Assembly (NCBI GenBank): GCA_037441775.1
Contig: JBBIRO010000034.1
Location: 1-35,276, forward strand
DNA: 35,276 nucleotides
Direction of reading: 5' to 3'
Source of the DNA: CAMTWB01 sp037441775
Lineage (GTDB): Bacteria > Desulfobacterota > Syntrophia > Syntrophales > CAMTWB01
Made by a program: the position numbers and the translations under genes. A model generated the notes under the pieces. The model was not told where the DNA came from. It saw nothing but the letters and a program-made list of their open reading frames with translations, and searched no databases. Positions 1 through 7,799 of this stretch are shown here, piece by piece. The first letter of the stretch is position 1; each line of letters begins with the position of its first letter.

Positions 1-117
1 CGCCCATAAGCCCCGGCTGGGCTCCACCCCTCTTTTGACCAGCAAAACCCGGCCCTCTTTGAACACCAGCGCGCCAACCCCCACCAGGGGCAGCGAAGGG
101 TACTCCCGTTTGTCCAT
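1..117 (-). CDS. NUDIX hydrolase, N-terminal part (runs off left edge)
   Basis: Only the first 39 codons are present; the gene continues past base 1. The product starts MDKREYPSLPLVGVGALVFK and continues with GRVLLVKRG and EPSRGLW. This is the first strand-loop-strand of a NUDIX fold, just before the expected LWxxPGG segment and NUDIX box, which lie outside the window. Family members hydrolyse nucleoside diphosphates linked to another group, for example ADP-ribose or oxidised nucleotides; the substrate cannot be told from this piece. An AGGGTGG ribosome-binding site lies 5 bases before the ATG at 117, and a perfect TATAAT is found upstream at 137-142 on the same strand. The gene is divergent from the acyl-CoA dehydrogenase at 715. 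Confidence 0.82.
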   Translation of the reverse strand, partial: MDKREYPSLPLVGVGALVFKEGRVLLVKRGVEPSRGLWA

Positions 118-136
118 TAATCCACCCTGTTTAAAA

Positions 137-142
137 ATTATA
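137..142 (-). promoter_or_regulatory. Candidate -10 box (TATAAT) for the NUDIX gene
   Basis: On the minus strand the hexamer TATAAT occurs about 20 bases upstream of the start codon at 117. No good -35 hexamer is seen at 16-18 bases further upstream (TTACGA is the nearest). The leader would be very short, about 13 bases. Assigned only because the hexamer is perfect and correctly oriented. Confidence 0.3.
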
Positions 143-586
143 AAACAATGCGCCTTTATCGTAATGCTATTTGGTAGCATAACTTTCAGGTCATTGCGAG
201 CCCATTTCGGGGGCGGTCTTTTCATGGGCGAACCCACCAGCCCGCCGGTAGTTTTTTGACATTTTTCGGCAGAGCATCCAGGTTTCCCACTGGGAGCAAC
301 GCTGCCCGGGGTAATTTACGACTATTAACGGGGGAAAATTTGCAGTCTCATTCCCCAGCCGGTACAAGAACGAATTGCTCTGGGTGCGGTCAAGATTCTG
401 GTTTTGACCGAGATATCACCCTTAATAAAGAGAAAGAACGCCCAATATATTGCCGAAATCCTCTTAAATAAGATGAGCACCCTTATTTGGCTCCCCACTT
501 CTTTATTCTTTGCCGCCAGGTGAGGGGGATTCGGAGTTGTTGCGAAGTCATCAGTTATAGTCTGGCCGTAAAAAATACGGGCTATG

Positions 587-608
587 CCCCTAATTATCCC
601 CTAATTAT
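587..608. repeat. 11-bp tandem direct repeat
   Basis: CCCCTAATTAT occurs twice back to back, about 107 bases upstream of the acyl-CoA dehydrogenase start. Spacing of 11 bp is close to one helical turn, so a regulator site is conceivable, but this could also be slippage in non-coding DNA. Confidence 0.5.
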
Positions 609-714
609 GCGGCTTGACCGAAGTTGATTCTTGTGTCAATAGAGGGAACCGGTCTCGACTGCTCCCAGATGGCACTACGGCGCAGGGGGTTAAATTCTAC
701 TAAGGAGGTAAGCA

Positions 715-1857
715 ATGAATTTTGATCTTCCCGAAGAAATGCAGATGTTGAAAGAAATGACCCGGAAGTTTGCCGAAAACGAGTTCCCGAATTTTTCGAA
801 GGAAGCCGATGAGCATGAAAAATACACGCCGGAAATCAGAAAGAAGGCTGCCGACAACGGCCTGGTAGGAGCCTGGATACCGGAAGAATACGGCGGAGCC
901 GGAGTTGGGCAACTGGGCAACACCATCATCACCGAGGAATTGTCGAGGGTTGATATCGGCATCTGTCTGAATATCACCGCGGCAACCTTCGGCGCCGAGG
1001 CGATATTCATGTACGGATCGGAAGAGCAGAAGAAGACCTATCTGCCGCCACTATGTCTGGGGGAACAGGTTTTCGCCGGCGCATTTACCGAACCCAATGC
1101 CGGCACTGATGCCGCGGGTTACAAAACCAGGGCAGTGAAAGACGGCGGCGATTATGTGATCAACGGCAACAAGATGTTCATTACCAACGGCACGGTATGT
1201 GATTATATGGTTGCCCAGTGTATCACCAATCCCGCGGAGAAGCGTCACAACAGCTTCAGTCTCATCATTGTACCGGCCAGCGCTCCCGGAGTAATCAGAA
1301 ACAAGATCCATGGCAAGATGGGAATCCGCGCCAGCGACACCGCCGAGGTCACCTTTGAAGATGTCCGGGTGCCGCAATCCAACCTGGTGGGGAAAGAAGG
1401 AAGCGGGTTCCGCAACCTGATGCACTTTTTTGACGTGACCCGGATCGGCATCGGCGGCCAGGCTCTTGGACTTTCTGAAGGCTGTCTGGAAACGAGCATT
1501 AAATATGTAAAGGAAAGGACGGTATTCGGCGCGTCGTTGGGATCATTTCAGTTGACCCAGATGAAACTAACTGAAATGGCCATCAGAATCGAGGCCCTGC
1601 GCGGGTTAGTTTACAAGGCCGCCTGGCTGTTAGACCAGGGCCGGCCCGATTATACCCTGGCAGCTATGGCCAAGTACTTCGGCGGCCAGACGGCTGTTTT
1701 TTGCGCCAACTACGCGGTGGAGTTGCACGGCGGTTATGGCTACATTGACGAATATGTGGTCCAGAAATGGTACCGCGACGCAAAGATTCTCGAGCTCTAC
1801 GAGGGAACCAAAGAAGCCGAGATAATGACGATTGGCCGGGTGCTGCAAGCAGGCTAA
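715..1857 (+). CDS. Acyl-CoA dehydrogenase
   Basis: Complete 380-residue acyl-CoA dehydrogenase, the usual length for the soluble FAD-dependent family. It oxidises an acyl-CoA to the trans-2-enoyl-CoA and passes electrons to electron-transfer flavoprotein. Visible signatures: an N-terminal helical domain (residues 1-115), the beta-barrel start FAGAFTEPNAGTDAAG (about 121-136), the MFITNG motif, and the C-terminal helical domain with HGGYGY. The catalytic glutamate is Glu363 in LYEGT near the C terminus, the position typical of short- and medium-chain and glutaryl-like members. Start ATG has an excellent AAGGAGGT site 7 bases upstream. The next gene follows after 14 bases, so they form a two-gene operon. 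Chain length or branching of the substrate cannot be read from the sequence. Confidence 0.93.
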   Translation: MNFDLPEEMQMLKEMTRKFAENEFPNFSKEADEHEKYTPEIRKKAADNGLVGAWIPEEYGGAGVGQLGNTIITEELSRVDIGICLNITAATFGAEAIFMYGSEEQKKTYLPPLCLGEQVFAGAFTEPNAGTDAAGYKTRAVKDGGDYVINGNKMFITNGTVCDYMVAQCITNPAEKRHNSFSLIIVPASAPGVIRNKIHGKMGIRASDTAEVTFEDVRVPQSNLVGKEGSGFRNLMHFFDVTRIGIGGQALGLSEGCLETSIKYVKERTVFGASLGSFQLTQMKLTEMAIRIEALRGLVYKAAWLLDQGRPDYTLAAMAKYFGGQTAVFCANYAVELHGGYGYIDEYVVQKWYRDAKILELYEGTKEAEIMTIGRVLQAG

Positions 1858-1871
1858 AAAGGAGGGTCCAG

Positions 1872-2909
1872 TTGAAAACTAAAATTACTGAAATCTTCGG
1901 AATTCGCTACCCGATAGTGCTGTCCGGCATGAGCTGGATCAGCGTGCCCAAGATGGTCGCCGCGGTATCCAATGCCGGCGGTCTGGGTATTTTAGCCACT
2001 GGTCCCCTCGACGCCGTCCAGACCAGACAGGCCATTCGGGATATTCGTAAGTTGACCGACAAACCATTTGGCGCAAATGTGTCTTTGATGTTCCCGGGTG
2101 CCGCCGAAAACGGCCGGGTGCTTTTGGAAGAGCAGGTGCCGGTGATCAATTTTGCCCTGGGCAAGGGAGATTGGCTGGTAAAGGAAGCCCGCAAGTACGG
2201 CGGCAAGGTGGTGGCGACCGTGGTCAACGCCCGGCACGCCCAAAGGGCGCAAGAGTACGGAGCGGATGCGATTATTGCCACCGGACATGAGGCCGCGGCC
2301 CACGGCGACGACTTAACCAGCATGATCCTGATCCCCCTTTTGGCGGATGCCCTGGAGATCCCGGTAATCGCCGCGGGCGGTATCGCCGATGGCCGGGGAT
2401 TGGCCGCCGCCCTGTCCCTTGGCGCGGAGGGCGTGGCCATGGGCACCAGGTTCATGACCACCCGGGAGAGCCCGCTGCACGATAACTATAAGCATCTTTC
2501 CATCAAAAAAAGCGCTTTAGATACCATTTTCTCCTCGCGTTTCGATGGTATTCCCTGTCGCATCCTCAAAACCAAAGCCGGCGAACGGGCGGTGCGCAAG
2601 GGTCTGGATCTGCCGGCTGCTTTTATCAACTCCCGGGAAATAGCCCGTCAGCTTAATCTCCCCTATTTTAAGCTGTTTCTGGGAACCCTGGCTTCAGGAT
2701 GGAAAAATGCGCGGCAACTGGCCTTCATGGCCAACGCCTTCAAAGCCATCCGGGTGGCCACTGAAAAGGGAGACGAAAAAAAGGGAGTGCTGCCGGTCGG
2801 GCAGATTACCGGTCTGATCCGGGACGAGCCGACGGTCGCGGAGGTGATTGAGCGGATGGTGGCTGAGGCGAAACAGGTGCAGGCAGAGTTGGCCGCCAAG
2901 CTGCAATAA
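1872..2909 (+). CDS. Nitronate monooxygenase / NAD(P)H-dependent flavin oxidoreductase family
   Basis: TIM-barrel FMN protein of the 2-nitropropane dioxygenase/NMO/FabK superfamily, 345 residues. The start is taken as TTG at 1872: GGAGGG lies 5 bases upstream and the family N terminus (TKITEIFGIRYPIVLSGM) begins there. Continuing the frame upstream would overlap the dehydrogenase gene by about 90 bases without a ribosome-binding site. Seen: the nucleotide-binding stretch NAGGLGILATG, the glycine-rich loop GADAIIATGHEAAAHGDD (position of the catalytic histidine in NMOs), IAAGGIADGRGLAAALSLGA, and GVAMGTRFMTT. Members either oxidise alkyl nitronates or reduce enoyl thioesters; pairing with an acyl-CoA dehydrogenase makes an acyl-CoA or enoyl-thioester role plausible, but that is inference. 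Confidence 0.85.
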   Translation: MKTKITEIFGIRYPIVLSGMSWISVPKMVAAVSNAGGLGILATGPLDAVQTRQAIRDIRKLTDKPFGANVSLMFPGAAENGRVLLEEQVPVINFALGKGDWLVKEARKYGGKVVATVVNARHAQRAQEYGADAIIATGHEAAAHGDDLTSMILIPLLADALEIPVIAAGGIADGRGLAAALSLGAEGVAMGTRFMTTRESPLHDNYKHLSIKKSALDTIFSSRFDGIPCRILKTKAGERAVRKGLDLPAAFINSREIARQLNLPYFKLFLGTLASGWKNARQLAFMANAFKAIRVATEKGDEKKGVLPVGQITGLIRDEPTVAEVIERMVAEAKQVQAELAAKLQ

Positions 2910-2929
2910 GTAACCAGCTTTATTGAAAC

Positions 2930-2966
2930 AACCCCTTCTCCCGGCACCTGAGCGGGGGAAGGGGTT
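2930..2966. terminator. Hairpin between convergent genes (bidirectional terminator)
   Basis: AACCCCTTCTCCC pairs with GGGGGAAGGGGTT across an 11-base loop, with one internal mismatch. It sits between the stop of the nitronate monooxygenase-like gene (2909) and the stop of the opposing FAD/GcvT gene (2988), so it can serve both. T-tracts are short on both sides. Confidence 0.65.
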
Positions 2967-2987
2967 TGCTAACTTAAGCCCGGTGAA

Positions 2988-5411
2988 TTACGGTTGTAAA
3001 ATCCGCCTCCGGCCGGGATCGTAAGGGACCTCATTCCGGAGTTCTGCCGCAAAAATTTCGCCAAATGACTCTATGGCGTAGCCCCGGCTATGGCCGGCTT
3101 CAGAAGCCGGCAGATAGCCCAGGGCGATAGTTTTGCGCACCGTGTGCCCATAACCACCGCTGGAAACGACCCCCAGCACCCTCCCCTGATAACTGATTGT
3201 TTCCCCGCCGTAGAGTATGACAGGTTCGTCCCGATTCAGGGTAAAGAGGCACAGTCGCCATTGGGGTCCTTCTTCCCGAATTTTCGCCAGGGCCTCGCGG
3301 CCAATGAAGGGACCCTTCCGCAGGTTTACCGCAAACCCCAGGCCCGCATCATAGGGGTTGTAATCGGGGGTAAGTTCCGCGCTCCAATAGCGGTAACCCT
3401 TCTCCATCCGGAGCGAATCGATCGCCCGGTAGCCCGCGTTTTGTATCCCCATATCCTGTCCCGCTTCCCAGAGGAGCTCATAAAGGGAAACGGCATATTC
3501 CGGGGCAACATAGAGCTCGTACCCCAGTTCACCGATGTAGGTGATCCGGACGGCCCAAACCGGGGCATAGCCCACCGTGATTTGCCGGATGTGGCTGAAG
3601 GGAAATGCTTCATTGGATAGATCGTCGTCGCATAGCCTCTCCAGAAGTCGTCTGGCAAGGGGTCCGCAGACGTTGATCATGGCATAGGATGAGGTTACAT
3701 CCCGCAGAATGACGGAACGGTCCCGCGGCAGATGTTTCCTTATCCAGTTAAAATCATGGACCCCGAAAGCGGCGCCTGTTATCAGCAGAAAGCGGTCATC
3801 TCCCAGCCTAGATATGGTTACATCCGCCTCTATGCCGCCGCGGTCGTTACAAAGCTGGGTATAGATTGTGGTGCCGATTGGTTTGTCGATTTGGGCCGCC
3901 GCCAGATAGTTAAGAAATGCCAGGGCGCCGGGGCCTTCCACCTCCATTTTGCAGAAGGAGCTCTGATCGATCAAGACCACCGCCTCACGGGCGGCCTGGT
4001 GTTCCCGGGCCACTGGGGCAAGCCAGTTCGGAATTCCGAAGCTCAACACATCTGCGGCTTTTGTCCCCGCCGGGGCAAACCAGTTTGCCCTTTCCCAGCC
4101 GAACTTGGAGCCATAAACGGCCCCCTTTTCCTTGAGTATCCCGTAGAGCGGCGAGCGTTTAACCCCACGGGCAAAGTGATGTTCCTCAAAGGGCCAGGAG
4201 ATGGTGTAATGTTTGCCGTAAATCTCTTTCGTCCGTTCGACGTTATATTTGCGGCTGCGATGATGTTCACCAAAACGCCGGATGTCCAAAGGCCAGATGT
4301 TGAGGCTGGGCTCTCCCTCGACAATCCATTCGGCCAGCATCCGCCCGGCACCGCCCGCGGCGGCGATTCCGAAGGCGTTGAATCCCACGGCCACAAAACA
4401 ATTTTCAATTTCCGGCGCCGGGCCCAAAATACAGTTGCCGTCCGGGGTAAAAGCCTCCGGCCCGTTAATAAGGCGGACTATTCCTGTTTCCCGCAGACAG
4501 GGCGTCCGGTTGATTGCCGCCTGAGAAAGGGGCTCGAAATGATCGAAGTCCGGCGCCAGAAGTTCCTGTGAGAATCCTTTGGGAATACCATTGACTGCCC
4601 AGGGGATGCCGTCCTTTTCGTAGCCACCCATGACCAGGCCGCCCACCTCTTCCTTGTAGTACAGGAGACTGTCCTTGTCCCGCAGGGTGGGCAGGTTCCG
4701 CGGCAGGCCAGGAATTTCCTGTGTAACCAGATACTGGTGCTGAAAAGGCACCAGGGGGATATTTACCCCCATCATTTTTCCCAACTCCCGGCCCCACATG
4801 CCAGCGGCATTGACCAGAATCTCGCAGGATACCTCTTGCTGGTCGGTAATGACCGCTTCAATCCGGTTTTGGCGGATTTTAAACCCGGTCACCAGGGTAT
4901 CCTGAACGATTCTGGCCCCGCGGTTTCTGGCTCCCCTGGCCAGGGCCATGGTGATCCCGCTGGGGTCGGCCTGACCATCGGAAGGCATGAAGGCAGCGCC
5001 GATAATACCATCCAGGTTGAGGATAGGGAAAAGCGTCAGGGCTTCCCGGGGGGTGATGATATTCATCTCCAGGCCGAAGCTCTTGGCTGTGGTTGCGCCG
5101 CGCTTCAATTCCAAGAGCCGCTCCGGGGTGCCGGCCAGGTGGAGGCAACCGCATTTTTTCCAGCCGGTTGCGACCTCGGTCTCCCTTTCCAAATCTTCGT
5201 AGAGGCTGACGCTGTACTGCAGCATCCGGGTGATATTGCGGTGGGAGCGAAACTGGCCGACAAGGCCGGCGGCATGCCACGTGGAGCCGCTGGTGAGCAG
5301 GCCCTTGTCGATGATCATCACATCGCGCCAGCCCAGTTTTGTCAGATGGTAAGCGATGCTGCAACCCACTATTCCGCCGCCGATGATTACCACCTGCGCC
5401 TGATCCTTCAT
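2988..5411 (-). CDS. FAD-dependent oxidoreductase fused to GcvT domains (dimethylglycine/sarcosine dehydrogenase-like)
   Basis: 807-residue two-part enzyme. Residues 1 to about 370 are a DAO-type FAD oxidoreductase with the dinucleotide fold IIGGGIVGCSIAYHL and the motif GSTWHAAGL. His46 in this motif matches the histidine that carries covalent FAD in dimethylglycine dehydrogenase. A linker (FAO_M-like, about 375-430) leads to a GcvT aminomethyltransferase module (about 435-700) and GcvT_C barrel (about 710-800) that in relatives binds tetrahydrofolate. Family members remove N-methyl groups from glycine derivatives and form methylene-tetrahydrofolate. The start is ATG 5411, with AAAGGAA upstream; an in-frame ATG 33 bases earlier has no site. 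Last gene of the minus-strand cluster, 93 bases after the aminotransferase. Exact substrate unknown. Confidence 0.87.
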   Translation of the reverse strand: MKDQAQVVIIGGGIVGCSIAYHLTKLGWRDVMIIDKGLLTSGSTWHAAGLVGQFRSHRNITRMLQYSVSLYEDLERETEVATGWKKCGCLHLAGTPERLLELKRGATTAKSFGLEMNIITPREALTLFPILNLDGIIGAAFMPSDGQADPSGITMALARGARNRGARIVQDTLVTGFKIRQNRIEAVITDQQEVSCEILVNAAGMWGRELGKMMGVNIPLVPFQHQYLVTQEIPGLPRNLPTLRDKDSLLYYKEEVGGLVMGGYEKDGIPWAVNGIPKGFSQELLAPDFDHFEPLSQAAINRTPCLRETGIVRLINGPEAFTPDGNCILGPAPEIENCFVAVGFNAFGIAAAGGAGRMLAEWIVEGEPSLNIWPLDIRRFGEHHRSRKYNVERTKEIYGKHYTISWPFEEHHFARGVKRSPLYGILKEKGAVYGSKFGWERANWFAPAGTKAADVLSFGIPNWLAPVAREHQAAREAVVLIDQSSFCKMEVEGPGALAFLNYLAAAQIDKPIGTTIYTQLCNDRGGIEADVTISRLGDDRFLLITGAAFGVHDFNWIRKHLPRDRSVILRDVTSSYAMINVCGPLARRLLERLCDDDLSNEAFPFSHIRQITVGYAPVWAVRITYIGELGYELYVAPEYAVSLYELLWEAGQDMGIQNAGYRAIDSLRMEKGYRYWSAELTPDYNPYDAGLGFAVNLRKGPFIGREALAKIREEGPQWRLCLFTLNRDEPVILYGGETISYQGRVLGVVSSGGYGHTVRKTIALGYLPASEAGHSRGYAIESFGEIFAAELRNEVPYDPGRRRILQP

Positions 5412-5504
5412 TTTTGCCGTTCCTTTCTCTTCTTGGGGCAACATTACGCCTGACCCGGGCCGCGGCGCTCCCGGAGTGTTTTCAGGGGCTCGTTTATGGA
5501 TTCG

Positions 5505-6599
5505 TCACGACCTGCCGAAATAGTTTTCGATGAATCTGATGAAGCGCTCATTTTCCTCCGGCGTTCCCGGAGTTACCCGGAAATAGCCGTCCTTGCCGTG
5601 GATTGGGTTGATCTTCTTGAGGAAAATCTTCTCCATTTCCATGGCCGCCGCCAGAATTTCCGCCGTGGTCCTGCCGGTCATGGTGGCGTCGATGAGCATG
5701 TAGTTACCGTGGGCGGGAAAGGGTTTGAGACCAGCCGCCACCAGTTTTTCCGTAAATTTATCCATCCAGCCGTTATTGTAGGCTACTTTGGCTGCGATTT
5801 CCTCCGGATTATCCAGAATCGCCTCCGCGGCTGCCATCGACATCAAGCTTACGTTCCAGGGCAGGAACATTATATTGAAAGCATTGACCATTTCTTCCGT
5901 CCCCACCACATATCCGAAACGGATGCCGGCAAAACCGTGCGCCTTGGAGAAGGTATGCGAAAGGAAGACCTGGGGGTATTTCGCAATCAGGTAGGACTTG
6001 GATGGGATCTCCGGGTGGTAATCCAGATAGGCTTCATCGATACAAAGCGGTATCCCGGTTTCGCAGAAACGGATCAGATCCGGCTCATCGATGAAAACAC
6101 CCGTCGGGTTATTGGGATTGATCACCAGCAGAAGCTTGGTCCGCGGGGTGATCGCCTTGAGCATCCCCTCCACGTCGTACTGGAGGCTGCCGGGAATAAG
6201 CGGAACGGATACCACCTTGCCGCCGGCCAGCTCCGCCCGGGGAGGGAATAGTTCAAAGGTTGGTGTGGACATGATGATCTCATCGCCCGGCTGCATGAAA
6301 ATACGCATCATGCAATCGATTATCTCCGACGAGCCGTTGCAAAGGCCGATATTTTCCGGCCCCACGTCGTGGAGTTTGGCGATCTTGGTTCTAAGCCTCT
6401 TCATGCTGTCCGGGTAACGGTTGCCGTGGGCCAGTATCTCCGACACTGCCTTGATTACCTTCTCCGAGGGGGGAACGGGGTTTTCATTGAGCATCAGGCG
6501 GCCGTAATCGGGATTATCCCAGGCGCGATCAAGAATGCTTGTGTTATACTCCCGGGCGGTAAACAGCCACGGCACCATCCAATCTTTTAATTGCTTCAT
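5505..6599 (-). CDS. HisC-like PLP-dependent aminotransferase (class I/II)
   Basis: 364 residues, fold type I aminotransferase closest in layout to histidinol-phosphate aminotransferase. Seen: LNENPVPPS near residue 38, the NPNNPTG motif with Asn164, Asp188 in CIDEAYLDY, and the PLP-binding Lys219 in SHTFSKAHGFAGIRFGYV. No other histidine biosynthesis gene is near. Instead the gene lies in a transporter and catabolic cluster beside alanine dehydrogenase, so an amino-group transfer from the imported compound, perhaps to pyruvate, is more likely than histidine synthesis; this is inference. Start ATG has AAAGGAG 7 bases upstream. It is 55 bases downstream of ald and probably co-transcribed. Confidence 0.88.
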   Translation of the reverse strand: MKQLKDWMVPWLFTAREYNTSILDRAWDNPDYGRLMLNENPVPPSEKVIKAVSEILAHGNRYPDSMKRLRTKIAKLHDVGPENIGLCNGSSEIIDCMMRIFMQPGDEIIMSTPTFELFPPRAELAGGKVVSVPLIPGSLQYDVEGMLKAITPRTKLLLVINPNNPTGVFIDEPDLIRFCETGIPLCIDEAYLDYHPEIPSKSYLIAKYPQVFLSHTFSKAHGFAGIRFGYVVGTEEMVNAFNIMFLPWNVSLMSMAAAEAILDNPEEIAAKVAYNNGWMDKFTEKLVAAGLKPFPAHGNYMLIDATMTGRTTAEILAAAMEMEKIFLKKINPIHGKDGYFRVTPGTPEENERFIRFIENYFGRS

Positions 6600-6654
6600 T
6601 TATTGCTCCTTTCAAGTTCGTTTACATTTTAGTTAAAGGCCCCGCCGTGAGAAG

Positions 6655-7767
6655 TTAAAGAACGGAGCTCAAAGGCACGTAGTCAATCCCGAAGGCATCA
6701 GCCACCCCCTTACAGGTCACACGTCCATCGATGATATTGATTCCCCGGGCCAGTTCCTCATTTTCGGCGGCCGCCAGCCGGCAGCCCCGAGTCACCAGCT
6801 CCATAATATAAGGCAGCGTGGCATTGCTCAAGGCAATAGTCGAGGTGAAGGGAACCGCTCCCGGCATGTTGGTCACGCAATAGTGGACCACGTCATCCAC
6901 CACATATATTGGATCATCGTGGCTGGTCGGACGCGAAGTCTCGAAGCAGCCGCCCTGATCGATAGCCACATCGACCACCACGGCGCCTCTTTTCATGCTT
7001 TTCAGCATTTCCCTGGTCACCAGCCAGGGGGCCCTGGTGCCGGCAACGAGGACTGCCCCCACCACCAGATCCGCCTGATAAACGACCTCCCGGATATTGG
7101 CCGGGTTGGACATGAGCAAAAAACAGTTCTGCGGCATCACATCGGAGAGATAACGCAGACGGTCAATGTTGTTGTCCAAAAGGTAGACTAGGGCGCCCAT
7201 GCCGCAGGCTATTTTGGCCGCATTGGTTCCCACGACGCCGGCACCGATGATCGTGACCGTCGCCGGACGAACTCCAGGCACGCCGGACAGGAGCACCCCG
7301 CGGCCACCGTAGGTCTTCTCCAAATACTTGGTGCCCTCCTGGATTGACATCCGGCCCGCCACCTCGCTCATCGGGGTCAAAAGCGGCAGGCTGCCGTCCG
7401 CTTTGGCCACCGTCTCGTAGGCAATAGCTGTAATTCCGGAATCGATTACCGCTTTTGTCAATTCCGCGGACGAGGCGAAATGAAAATAGGTAAAGATGAC
7501 CTGCCCTCTTTTCAGCAGCGGATACTCCAGCGGCAGGGGTTCTTTTACCTTTACCAGCAGGTCACTCTTCTGATAGACCTCCAGCGGGCTTGCGGCAATG
7601 GAAGCGCCCGCCGCCCGGTAATCGTCATCGCAATAGCCGGAGCCTTCGCCGGCCCCGGTTTCCACGAGAACATCATGGCCGTGGTTTGTAAGGTGTTCCA
7701 CGCCCGCGGGAACCATGGCCACCCTGTTTTCTCTTATCTTTATTTCCTTGGGAATTCCAACCAGCAT
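6655..7767 (-). CDS. ald: Alanine dehydrogenase
   Basis: 370 residues, the usual length. Alanine dehydrogenase interconverts L-alanine plus NAD+ with pyruvate, ammonia and NADH in the cytoplasm. The N terminus MLVGIPKEIKIRENRVAMVP carries Arg15, followed by Lys73/Lys75 in VKVKEPLP and His96 in YFHFA, matching the substrate-binding residues of the family. The Rossmann loop is IIGAGVVGTNAA, and Asp in VVDVAIDQGGCFET lies in the expected active-site loop. Start has CCGGAGGTG upstream. It lies 32 bases after the transaldolase-like gene and before an aminotransferase. In known taurine and 2-aminoethylphosphonate pathways this enzyme regenerates pyruvate from the alanine formed by transamination; the same role is proposed here. 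Confidence 0.93.
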   Translation of the reverse strand: MLVGIPKEIKIRENRVAMVPAGVEHLTNHGHDVLVETGAGEGSGYCDDDYRAAGASIAASPLEVYQKSDLLVKVKEPLPLEYPLLKRGQVIFTYFHFASSAELTKAVIDSGITAIAYETVAKADGSLPLLTPMSEVAGRMSIQEGTKYLEKTYGGRGVLLSGVPGVRPATVTIIGAGVVGTNAAKIACGMGALVYLLDNNIDRLRYLSDVMPQNCFLLMSNPANIREVVYQADLVVGAVLVAGTRAPWLVTREMLKSMKRGAVVVDVAIDQGGCFETSRPTSHDDPIYVVDDVVHYCVTNMPGAVPFTSTIALSNATLPYIMELVTRGCRLAAAENEELARGINIIDGRVTCKGVADAFGIDYVPLSSVL

Positions 7768-7799
7768 AAAGCACCTCCGGAAGTTTTAGCCATCATGCC

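Larger units (their letters stand above)
118..714. other. Intergenic region, about 600 bp, no convincing gene
   Basis: This region separates divergent genes. Short open frames are present but have poor starts and no ribosome-binding sites. One of them (256-471, plus) ends with a CxxCG plus RPIYC pattern that recalls a small zinc ribbon but lacks the last cysteine, so it is at most a remnant. Other structure: an 11-bp tandem repeat (CCCCTAATTAT twice, 587-608), a small hairpin CCGTA-AAAAA-TACGG at about 566-580, and a 6-bp inverted repeat GCCCAT/ATGGGC near 200-230. The promoter of the 715 gene must lie here, but no hexamer pair stands out. Confidence 0.6.

Noticed and set aside
256..471. Short plus-strand frame ending with CSGCG and RPIYC, like a small zinc-ribbon protein
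   Set aside because: It would start at TTG without a ribosome-binding site, has no fourth cysteine, and the first half does not look like protein. At best a decayed remnant.
3732..5453. Long open frames on the plus strand opposite the FAD-GcvT gene
   Set aside because: They run antisense to a strongly conserved enzyme in a GC-rich region and show no family motifs.
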